This document shows, piece after piece, positions 6,097 through 13,207 of a DNA stretch of 29,548 nucleotides. Numbering within the stretch: position 1 is the first letter of the stretch; each line of letters begins with the position of its first letter. The notes below the pieces were generated by a model. It saw only the letters and a program-made list of their open reading frames with translations, had not been told where the DNA came from and did not search any database. Source of the DNA: VRUG01 sp965372745 (GTDB lineage Bacteria; Planctomycetota; Phycisphaerae; Sedimentisphaerales; Anaerobacaceae); contig CBDVDM010000022.1 in the NCBI GenBank assembly GCA_965372745.1, positions 1 through 29,548 of the forward strand, read 5' to 3'. The position numbers and the translations under genes are program-made.

Positions 6097-8439
6097 GTGT
6101 TAGGCACTTCTGCTGCATCAATGAGAAATACTGAAGAAGTAATTAGGGATTTAAAGGGTTTAGTAAACTCGAGGGGTTATATATATGCCCTTTGCATGAT
6201 TCTTTTTGAGGACTTCCATATCAACCCTGAAAAACTACATGAAATGGATTGGGACAAATCCTTAAGTGTAAATGAAGCATCGCTATTATTGGGATTCTTG
6301 GTTCAGGAGATGATTGACTTTTCTATGCCCAAAAATCCTATGGATTTAATTCACTTCAAGGAAAAAACTTATGAACTCATGAAAGAATTGCACCAATCTC
6401 TAAATATTCCATTTATAGAGAAATTAGAAAAAGAAATTGGTAAAGCTAGTGATGAAAAAAATCATAGAAAGGATGCGAAGGAATTTTTTGGCACGGGCAA
6501 CATGCTTATAGAGCCAATATTTTATTCTGGGACAGGTGCTTACGATTTTCAGTATTTAGAGTTTTTAGAAAAAAAATACAAATACGATAAAGAGTGGCTT
6601 TATAAGGAGAAACAATTCGATTTTACTCAAGTAAAAAGTATTATTCTTCAAATTAAAAAAATTCTTACAAAAAAGTCTGAAAAAGTAAGTTTGTATAAAA
6701 GGGAAGTTTTACCTGAGATAATCGAGAACTTAAGCCAAAAGCATTCTAGTGAGGATTGGGAAAAGCATATAAAAGAAATTTTATCTATGGTAGAATTTCA
6801 TCAATATGCGGATTTGTTTTTTGAAGATTTAAAAGAAAAAGAAAATTTGAGTACGGAACAAATCAGAGAAGCTTGTTGGAATTCCTTTTATAAAAACTTA
6901 GCAGAGCTATTTGTCATCAAGAAATCGGATTTTGAAAGTTATGTTAATATTGAAGCATTCTTAAATAACTTCTCAATTTTTCCTAAAAAAGGTTTAAATT
7001 CACATTTTCAGACAATTGGTGATTATAATATAATAAACTCTCATCCAATTATCCACCTTGCAGGTGACAATTATTTTGTACCAATTACTTTTTTATTATC
7101 AGAAGCCGCTTACGAAAGCCCCTATTATTGGATGATAACTAATAAAAAATATAATAACCAAGCAAGTAGTAACAGAGGAAAAGTTGGAGAAGAAATTGCA
7201 TACGACTATCTATCAAAAGTATTTGGAGCAAGCAGGACTTTTAAGTCTGTTAAAGTCACTACAAAAAGGGGACAAGATGATACAGATATTGATGTTTTAT
7301 GCATTCTTGGGAGTAAAGCTTTGTGTGTTCAAGTGAAGTCGAAGAAATTAACTGAACTTTCAAGAAAAGGAAATGACACTGCATTAAATAATGATTTTCA
7401 AGCGGCTATTCAAGATGCCTATGAACAAGGCTTAGTCTCACGTCATAAAATACTAGGGAAAAATGCGAAGTTTATAAATGAGCATGGAAATGAGATACAT
7501 CTATCAGAGAATATCGATGATGTTTACATAATGGGAATCACAACAGAGAATTACCCGTCTCTGACTCATCAATCTCATATTATGTTAGTGAAAGAAGATC
7601 AAGAACCATACCCAATATTTCTAACTGTTTTTGATTTAGAATTGGTTACTCACTACTTAAACGATCCGTATGATTTTCTTTACTATATAAGACAAAGAAT
7701 TTCATATATGGACTACTTCAAAGCAGACGAAGAGATGACATTCCTTGGTTATCATTTAGATCGAAAGTTATGGAAAAACCCAGAGGCTGCGATGATTGCA
7801 TTGGATAAAGGCTTTGCGCAATTAATTGATAGAAATTACTATCCACTCAAGGCAGGATTAAAGATTTCAGATGAAGGAGATGCCATCAAGAATAGGTGGC
7901 GTAATGAAAAATTCGATCAGTTATGCGATCAGTTAAAATGTTCAAATGAAGCAAAAATTACAGATATTTTATTTCACCTTTTTGATTGGTCAGGTGATGC
8001 AAGAGACAAACTTGTTTATTATATGATTAGCACAAAGCAAAAAACTATTATTGATGAAGGATCCCATGATTTTACTATATTGCCGGACAGCGGTGATTCT
8101 ACCCGCGTCGGGGTAACATATTATTCATTAAATTCTGGTGATATTGAAGAACTGTACAAAAGATTATTGTCTTTATGCCAGTTGAGAAAATATAGGAGCA
8201 AAGGCGATATTTGGATTGGTTTTGGCAGTTTAAAGAGTAGCCCGAATATGATAGATGTTGTTGTGTTTAATGATGATAAATGGAAATATGATGAAAGATT
8301 AGAAAGTTTATCAAAAGATTTTTGGAGTGGTAAAAGGCGAGGCAAATTTATTAATTTGGGAAATAGAATTGGCAGAAATGAATTGTGTCCGTGTGGAAGT
8401 GGATTGAAATTCAAAAAATGCTGTGGAGGTGGGAAATAG
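6097..8439 (+). CDS. PD-(D/E)xK nuclease-like protein with C-terminal SEC-C zinc motif
   Basis: A 780-residue protein in visibly AT-rich sequence compared with its neighbours. Residues 1-340 are helical and unrecognised. Residues about 355-470 resemble a restriction-endonuclease fold: GKVGEEIAYDYLSKVFG, then D397-I-D399 and, 13 residues later, QVK (412-414), the D...(E/Q)xK pattern seen in Mrr/NERD-like nucleases. The middle and late regions (480-755) are unassigned. The end is a SEC-C zinc motif with C764, C766, C775 and C776 (CxCx8CC), as in SecA tails and many accessory proteins. The GTG at 6097 has AAGGG 8 nt upstream; the ATG at 6121 has none. Composition, nuclease fold and the following repeat-rich spacer suggest horizontal acquisition and perhaps a defence role. 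That role is inference; no partner gene is present. Confidence 0.72.
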   Translation: MLGTSAASMRNTEEVIRDLKGLVNSRGYIYALCMILFEDFHINPEKLHEMDWDKSLSVNEASLLLGFLVQEMIDFSMPKNPMDLIHFKEKTYELMKELHQSLNIPFIEKLEKEIGKASDEKNHRKDAKEFFGTGNMLIEPIFYSGTGAYDFQYLEFLEKKYKYDKEWLYKEKQFDFTQVKSIILQIKKILTKKSEKVSLYKREVLPEIIENLSQKHSSEDWEKHIKEILSMVEFHQYADLFFEDLKEKENLSTEQIREACWNSFYKNLAELFVIKKSDFESYVNIEAFLNNFSIFPKKGLNSHFQTIGDYNIINSHPIIHLAGDNYFVPITFLLSEAAYESPYYWMITNKKYNNQASSNRGKVGEEIAYDYLSKVFGASRTFKSVKVTTKRGQDDTDIDVLCILGSKALCVQVKSKKLTELSRKGNDTALNNDFQAAIQDAYEQGLVSRHKILGKNAKFINEHGNEIHLSENIDDVYIMGITTENYPSLTHQSHIMLVKEDQEPYPIFLTVFDLELVTHYLNDPYDFLYYIRQRISYMDYFKADEEMTFLGYHLDRKLWKNPEAAMIALDKGFAQLIDRNYYPLKAGLKISDEGDAIKNRWRNEKFDQLCDQLKCSNEAKITDILFHLFDWSGDARDKLVYYMISTKQKTIIDEGSHDFTILPDSGDSTRVGVTYYSLNSGDIEELYKRLLSLCQLRKYRSKGDIWIGFGSLKSSPNMIDVVVFNDDKWKYDERLESLSKDFWSGKRRGKFINLGNRIGRNELCPCGSGLKFKKCCGGGK

Positions 8440-8941
8440 ATGAAGAAACCCTCTTACGTTTAATGTCCTGATGTAATTATGTAACCAACTATTCCGATTC
8501 TACCCAAGCACAAGCCGGAAATTTAACAACGAAATTTTGTCTTTTGCATTTTTATCTTTGATTTCTTTCTTGTCTCGCCATAGCCTTTGGCGACGGCGGA
8601 TGTCTACTGACTAATTGCTACTATCTACTTTTTGGTTTTTCAATCGTTTGCGCAAGCGCGACTTTCTAACATGTCATTTTTAGGTTATTTCATGTTAATT
8701 TGAGTGTGTTTTATGTCAATTTATGCGAATTTTTGTAATTTTTTGTTACTTTTTGCGCGCCTTTTCCGGCAACTTGCGCGAATAATCGCGCCTATTCTTC
8801 CTAAACTACCTAAACGCAATAGTCAATCGTCAATAGTAAATAGAAAATAGTTGGTTAAACCCTTGTTTTTACGTCAGAAAAGCGGTATCACCGAAACGGC
8901 ATAAGAAGTTTTTGTAAATGGATTTTGTGGTTTTGGCTGAG
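8440..8941. repeat. Repeat-rich non-coding stretch
   Basis: About 500 bases without a credible gene. It holds a REP-like palindrome (8576-8598: CGCC, ATA, GCC, loop TTT, GGC, GAC, GGCG) and a perfect hairpin GCGCGA-ATAA-TCGCGC (8776-8791). It also has TTGCGCAA-like palindromes near 8648-8660 and degenerate heptad text made of CAATAGT/CAATCGT/AAATAG units (8817-8850), with a related ACTGACTAATTGCTACTATC near 8607-8627. A segment at 8690-8735 (TTAATTTGAGTGTG, GTCAATTTATGCGAA) resembles the intergenic repeat at 4436-4509. No terminator for the upstream gene stands out. Confidence 0.6.
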
Positions 8942-9874
8942 TTACCTTTCAAACCAGTTGTTCTTGCTTTTGCGATAAGAATCAACCCAACGAAAAGGAA
9001 GAGTTGAGAAACGGCCAAGAGCTAAATACAAACCGCCTGATTTTACAATAAGCAGCTTCGGGTTAAAGGCGAAACGCCCTTTCGTCCTGCTGTCCTGTTT
9101 CTGCAGAACTATCGGATTCCAGTCGACTCTTCCATCTATAAGCTTTAGTCCGTGTTTCTTAAATAATGGAAGAGAGCCGCTGAACCTTCGGTTCTTCTCT
9201 AAATGAGTGGGGTTGCTCGGATGTACCATAAAGAACGGGGTGTGAGTAATAAGTTTGCCGCTGGTCTTGAGGTAACCGGTAATCGTTTTAACAAGCTGTG
9301 ACGGGTCAGGGACATGCTCGAGAACATCGAGACAAATAACAGCATCGAATTTCTCTAAAGGAATGTTATCAGGATTTGATAAAACAGTGATATCCTGTGG
9401 GTATTGGGCAAAGAGTTTCCGGGCAAAAGAATGAGAATAGCCGGGAAGTTCGAAGTAAGTAATGTTGTGGCCGAATTGAGCAAGGTAGACGGAATCGAAG
9501 CCAAGGCCATCGCCGAGCAACAACACATCCAAAGGTCTGCTTTCGGAATTCATCAGAAAATCAGAAACTCGGTGACGCAGCCGACGTTTCAGCCTATTCA
9601 TATTCCAGATAACCAGTTCGTAGAGAAAAGCGTCTGTCTGCTCGTAAAAACGAGCCAGGCCCTCGGACCAGATATGAGGGGTCAGATTGGCTTTTTCAAA
9701 AGCACGACAGAGATTGATACCGGGAGAATCGAATTCGTCTCGCAATCGAGAACGCACGGTATCCTTTGATTGGCTGGTGATTTCAGCAATCCATGAGATA
9801 ATTTCTTCTTCGTCGAGCAGCTGGACGGGAAGAGTCGAAGGCGGCGGTTTGATTTTTATGTGCTTGTGAGACAC
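8942..9874 (-). CDS. Class I SAM-dependent methyltransferase
   Basis: A 310-residue protein whose centre is a class I (Rossmann) methyltransferase. Motif I is LDVLLLGDGLGFDSVYLA (about 114-131), an acidic strand end YFELPG follows, then VICLDVLEHVPDPSQLV (motif IV with the common D-V-L-E-H-V pattern), and a late strand GKLITHTPFF. This arrangement is typical of UbiG/Methyltransf_11/23-type enzymes acting on small molecules or sugar-lipid intermediates. The substrate cannot be told from sequence. Residues 1-110 form a helical extension (AEITSQSKDTVRSRL) of unknown role, and the tail is basic. The start is GTG at 9874 with AAAGGG six bases upstream. It stands alone between the repeat-rich spacer and a divergent MarC gene. 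A cell-surface glycan or lipid role is a guess. Confidence 0.8.
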   Translation of the reverse strand: MSHKHIKIKPPPSTLPVQLLDEEEIISWIAEITSQSKDTVRSRLRDEFDSPGINLCRAFEKANLTPHIWSEGLARFYEQTDAFLYELVIWNMNRLKRRLRHRVSDFLMNSESRPLDVLLLGDGLGFDSVYLAQFGHNITYFELPGYSHSFARKLFAQYPQDITVLSNPDNIPLEKFDAVICLDVLEHVPDPSQLVKTITGYLKTSGKLITHTPFFMVHPSNPTHLEKNRRFSGSLPLFKKHGLKLIDGRVDWNPIVLQKQDSRTKGRFAFNPKLLIVKSGGLYLALGRFSTLPFRWVDSYRKSKNNWFER

Positions 9875-9939
9875 TGCAGCCCTTTTGGTTCAATAGAAAT
9901 ATTTAAAATAACTCTACGATATGTTAGGAGAAAAGTGTT

Positions 9940-9969
9940 TTGCAGTCAATAAGGATTCGGGACTATAAT
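9940..9969 (+). promoter_or_regulatory. Putative promoter of the MarC-family gene
   Basis: A perfect -10 TATAAT (9964-9969) lies 18 nt after TTGCAG (9940-9945), which matches TTG of the -35 only. It lies in the divergent spacer, 69 bases before the MarC ATG. It overlaps an in-frame TTG at 9940 that would otherwise extend the protein, and so argues against that extension. Confidence 0.45.
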
Positions 9970-10038
9970 CAAGGATTGTTAGAAGTTAAACCGATAATAA
10001 GCCATAGGGATATAAAAGTAAAAGCAAAGGAGCGAAAT

Positions 10039-10641
10039 ATGATTTATATCGAGGCGATACTGGCGTTATTTGCGATAGTCGACCCGATAGGCAATATCCC
10101 AATGTTTCTTGATATCAGCGAACATGTACCAAAAGGGCAAAGCCGCAAGGCATTTAATACCGCAATAGTGGTCGGTGTCTGTATCCTGGTGATATTCTCC
10201 TTTGCCGGTAGGCAGATATTAGGCAGGATTTTCCACATTCAGATTTATGATTTACAGATAGCAGGCGGGATTTTGCTGCTGATTATCGCAATTGACCATC
10301 TGATATTCGGGACATTGCGCAAATCGGTATCTGTAAGCGGAACGCTAAGTCCGTACGAGATTGGCTGTGTGCCGCTGGCATGTCCATTATTGGCTGGGCC
10401 CGGTGCGATGGTGACAAGTTTGACTACACTTGAAAGGTCAGGGCCGATAGCAGCGGTCATCGCAATAGCAGTTGTGTTCTCGATACTTTGGCTGATAATG
10501 CGGTTCCTCGAACCATTGCAGAGATTGTTAGGCAAGCTGTTTTGCCTGGTATTTTCCAAGGTGATGTGCATGTTTATAGCATCTATCGGTGTGCATATGA
10601 TTATGTCTGGAGTGAAATATTACCTGAGTACTATAAATTAA
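10039..10641 (+). CDS. MarC family integral membrane protein
   Basis: A 200-residue inner-membrane protein of the MarC (UPF0056) family, with about six hydrophobic segments. Family signs are the opening FAIVDPIGNIPMFLDI, the middle PLACPLLAGPGAMVTSL with its conserved Pro/Gly pattern, and the closing FSKVMCMFIASIGVHMIMSGV. The family's molecular function is unknown; the historical link to multiple antibiotic resistance has not held up. The ATG at 10039 has AAAGGAG with a 6-nt spacer and matches the family N-terminus. A 33-residue upstream extension from TTG at 9940 is rejected because it is not hydrophobic and overlaps a promoter. Its stop codon directly abuts the stop codon of the convergent gene at 10642, with no base between. 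Confidence 0.9.
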   Translation: MIYIEAILALFAIVDPIGNIPMFLDISEHVPKGQSRKAFNTAIVVGVCILVIFSFAGRQILGRIFHIQIYDLQIAGGILLLIIAIDHLIFGTLRKSVSVSGTLSPYEIGCVPLACPLLAGPGAMVTSLTTLERSGPIAAVIAIAVVFSILWLIMRFLEPLQRLLGKLFCLVFSKVMCMFIASIGVHMIMSGVKYYLSTIN

Positions 10642-11400
10642 TTATTCTGCGAGATTTCGTATCAGGCCGTATTTTCTAAGTACAACAAGGTCGGCTTTTT
10701 TGGCAGATGCCTGAGCCGGCTCTTCGTAGTCAACGTCCATGATTTCAAGAAAGTCGGCGGTGTAATCCTTCAAAACCCCGGAGTATTCGACGAGCTTATC
10801 ACCTTTTATCAGCTCAAGTACGACTTTATGGCCGATATATCTTTCGAGCAGCGGTTCGAACGATGTTCCGACCGAACCCATAAGCTCACTTTTCATCTGC
10901 GCGACATATTTATCCTGAGAAGTCAGTGTTGTACCGACAGTAGTGGTTTTTTTCGCCCGGCTTATTAACAGATTCACCACCTCGGCAATCGAGTCTCTAA
11001 TCGTTTTAAAGAGATTCTGGATTTTCCTTTGAAATCTTCGTGTAGCCGTCGGGTGGTAGGTCTTTTGCAGTTGTTCCTGTCTTTGCCTTTTGTTTTGTTC
11101 GCTTAAATGAGCATGGTATCGAATTAGTGTCTGTATATTGGGGAATTCATACTTATAAAGGATGTAGCTGGTCTTTTGGGGTCCGTGGCTGTCTTCGAGA
11201 CTCCGGTTGAAAGTCAATTCCATGCCGGTATTCTCGACCCTCAATTTTCCGGATATCGCATTACCGTTCGTCTTGTAAATAGTAACCATATTATCCGAAA
11301 AATCCTTCAGGCATTTATCTCTCTTTCTTCCTCTGATAAGAGCGGCGATGAGGGTGGAAAGAACAATAAAAATCACAGTGATGGCGAATGCGTCCGGCAT
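10642..11400 (-). CDS. Membrane-anchored protein of unknown function
   Basis: A 252-residue protein I do not recognise. Residues 4-23 form one N-terminal membrane segment (FAITVIFIVLSTLIAALI) followed by basic RGRKRDK, so the rest should face the cytoplasm. The middle (about 105-150) is basic and helical, likely a coiled coil (SEQNKRQRQEQLQKTY). Two segments, VTIYKTNGNAISGKLRV (about 39-55) and GHKVVLELIKGDKLVEYSG (about 190-208), have the strand-turn-strand look of Sm-like or short beta-barrel folds: a hydrophobic strand, a Gly turn and G-x-L. That comparison is tentative. The ATG at 11400 is taken because the membrane segment follows at once. It is convergent with the MarC gene and divergent from the TPR gene at 11654. 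Confidence 0.55.
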   Translation of the reverse strand: MPDAFAITVIFIVLSTLIAALIRGRKRDKCLKDFSDNMVTIYKTNGNAISGKLRVENTGMELTFNRSLEDSHGPQKTSYILYKYEFPNIQTLIRYHAHLSEQNKRQRQEQLQKTYHPTATRRFQRKIQNLFKTIRDSIAEVVNLLISRAKKTTTVGTTLTSQDKYVAQMKSELMGSVGTSFEPLLERYIGHKVVLELIKGDKLVEYSGVLKDYTADFLEIMDVDYEEPAQASAKKADLVVLRKYGLIRNLAE

Positions 11401-11553
11401 AAGAAAACTCCCATTAACGTTCGAAATTTACCGGACACGATAACCGAGGGCATCTTTAAGGTCAAATCAAAATAAGATAAGCAAAAAAATGTTCAAAAAT
11501 CTGGTTTTAGGAGAAATTGTCCCGATTCAGGCGTATATCTGCCGACAATTATA

Positions 11554-11597
11554 ATTGCAAAGTGTGTGTTTGCAATAGCACAGTGAATGGTTATAAT
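11554..11597 (+). promoter_or_regulatory. Promoter with overlapping inverted repeat upstream of the envelope gene run
   Basis: TTGCAA (11570-11575) and TATAAT (11592-11597) with a 16-nt spacer form a plausible sigma70-type promoter 56 bases before the TPR gene. The -35 is one arm of an 8-bp perfect inverted repeat, ATTGCAAA (11554-11561) and TTTGCAAT (11569-11576), with a 7-nt centre. This is a natural place for an operator. Confidence 0.5.
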
Positions 11598-11653
11598 GTG
11601 TAGCTGTTGCGGTGGAATAAGGGAATATTAGGGTAATTAAGGAAATTAAGATT

Positions 11654-12649
11654 ATGTCAAGGCAGGCAATAGCATTAACGATAATAGTGTTGCTGGCGGG
11701 GTCAACGCTGCACGGAGCAGAGACATGGCATCTTGAGAAGGGTAAGGAGTGGAAGGCGGTATCTGCTCAAGACAAGTATCCGACGGCGGTAGCAGAGATA
11801 AAAAGACTTGTCAACAGCGGTCAGGAAAAGGCTGTTCGCAAGGCATTGGAGCAGCTTAAAAAAGATTTTCCGGAAATTACAGGGGCTGACCTGGATGCGT
11901 TTATTGAGGCAGAACTTTACTACAGCAGAGGAAAATTTGTCAAGGCTGTAAGAAGTTATAATAAGTTTTTGGAGAAGTTTCCGGAAAGTGAATTACATGA
12001 GGCAGCGATAGACAGGCAGTTTGCAATAGCAACAGCTTTTCTGGCCGGCCAGAAAAAACCGGTACTTAAGGTGTTTAAAATAAAAGGCTATGCTGAGGGC
12101 GAGAAGATAATGGAGAAAATCGGGGAGCGTGAGGGCGACTCTCCCGTAGCGGCACGTGCTGCTGTTACCGTAGCTGAAAGCCTCGAGAAACGTGGCAAGT
12201 ATAACGATGCCTATCACAAGTGGTCTGAAGTTTCATCGAAATGGCCTACAGGTGATGTGGGCAGGCAGTCACTGCTGGCAATGGGCAGATGTAAGCACGC
12301 AGGCTACAGAGGGCCAAAATATGATTCATCGAATCTGGTAAGTGCGAAGAGTTATTACGAGAATTTCAGGGCCCGATATTCAGAAGAGGCAAACAATCTT
12401 GATATTGATAGAAGGCTTGCCCAGATAAACGAACAAATGGCTTATAAGCAATTCGCAATAGGTCGATACTATGCGAAAACGGGCAATAAGCAATCAGCTA
12501 ATCTTTATTATCAAATGGTTATAGATACGTGGCCTGAAAGCATAGCTGCGAAGATGGCCAAAAGAGCTGTGGAATCGAAAGATATAGAAAAAGAGGAAGA
12601 AACGTGGAAGACAAAAGCTATAAAGAAATTCGAAAAGCTGTTTCTGTAA
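11654..12649 (+). CDS. Exported tetratricopeptide-repeat protein, BamD/YbgF-like
   Basis: A 331-residue exported protein built of helical TPR-like repeats. Residues 1-21 form a signal peptide ending LHGA before ETWHL, with no lipobox cysteine. Repeat signs include YSRGKFVKAVRSYNKFLEKFP, RGKYNDAYHKWSEVSSKWP and AIGRYYAKTGNKQSANLYYQ with IDTWPES; these are the family's (A/Y)-spaced helices with Pro at repeat ends. The repeat pattern and its place before an LptE-like lipoprotein resemble BamD-type outer-membrane assembly lipoproteins, but there is no acylation site, so it is probably periplasmic. The start ATG has AAGGA about 10 nt upstream. The last 46 bases overlap the next gene in another frame, so translation is likely coupled. 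The precise function is inference. Confidence 0.75.
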   Translation: MSRQAIALTIIVLLAGSTLHGAETWHLEKGKEWKAVSAQDKYPTAVAEIKRLVNSGQEKAVRKALEQLKKDFPEITGADLDAFIEAELYYSRGKFVKAVRSYNKFLEKFPESELHEAAIDRQFAIATAFLAGQKKPVLKVFKIKGYAEGEKIMEKIGEREGDSPVAARAAVTVAESLEKRGKYNDAYHKWSEVSSKWPTGDVGRQSLLAMGRCKHAGYRGPKYDSSNLVSAKSYYENFRARYSEEANNLDIDRRLAQINEQMAYKQFAIGRYYAKTGNKQSANLYYQMVIDTWPESIAAKMAKRAVESKDIEKEEETWKTKAIKKFEKLFL

Positions 12650-13149
12650 TATTTTTTGTCAGTGTTATTAGCTGCCTTCTGTTTAGCGGCGGTTGTAAAT
12701 GCCTTGACGGTTATTCGAACGAATCGCTACACCGGCAGGACATAACAAGTGTGTATGTTGAAATGTTCGATAATAAAACATTCGAGCGCGGTATCGAATA
12801 TGAACTGACCGATGCGCTGGCTAAGCGTATCGAGGCTGAAACACCTTATAAGATAATCACAAACAGAAACCGTGCAGATACAGTGATAAGCGGCCATATC
12901 ACATCTTTTGACACATCTGTCTTAAGTGTTGAACAGGAATCCGGCAGAGCCCTCGAAAAACAGGTTGTACTGAAGGTGCAAGTAAGCTGGAAGAACCTGA
13001 AAACAGGAGCACTATTGATAGATGAGCGCGAAGTTCAGGCGTCGGCGAGCTATTCAGAGTGGCAAAACCAGGGAGTCAGCTATGCAACAAGTTTAACAGC
13101 CAACAAGCTTGCCCGTAAGATAACAGAGTTAATGGAAAAGCAATGGTAA
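12604..13149 (+). CDS. LptE-like lipoprotein (LPS assembly family)
   Basis: A 181-residue predicted lipoprotein. A basic N-terminus and a hydrophobic stretch (residues 12-27) lead to LFSGGC, with the acylation cysteine at 31. The mature part resembles the LptE family, which plugs the LptD barrel and helps deliver lipopolysaccharide to the outer membrane: SVYVEMFDNKTFERGIEYELTDAL near its start, a strand pattern ending in AETPYKI, then ADTVISGHI, and a helical end SLTANKLARKITELME. The start is GTG at 12604 with GAGG 7 nt upstream, inside the 3' end of the TPR gene (46-base overlap). This overlap and the shared strand suggest one transcript with the TPR gene and probably ftsH, 58 bases on. The family call is from pattern memory. 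Confidence 0.7.
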   Translation: MEDKSYKEIRKAVSVIFFVSVISCLLFSGGCKCLDGYSNESLHRQDITSVYVEMFDNKTFERGIEYELTDALAKRIEAETPYKIITNRNRADTVISGHITSFDTSVLSVEQESGRALEKQVVLKVQVSWKNLKTGALLIDEREVQASASYSEWQNQGVSYATSLTANKLARKITELMEKQW

Positions 13150-13207
13150 CGTTATCACATCAGCTTCAAGTCCATTGGAATAATTAAGAAACTTTGGAAC
13201 GAAAAAT

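Noticed and set aside
8817..8850. CRISPR-like array from CAATAGT repeats
   Set aside because: Units are only about seven bases, degenerate and contiguous, with no spacers and no cas genes.
9940..10038. 33-residue N-terminal extension of the MarC-family protein from TTG 9940
   Set aside because: It overlaps a TATAAT promoter, is polar, and the internal ATG has a strong ribosome site and the family N-terminus.
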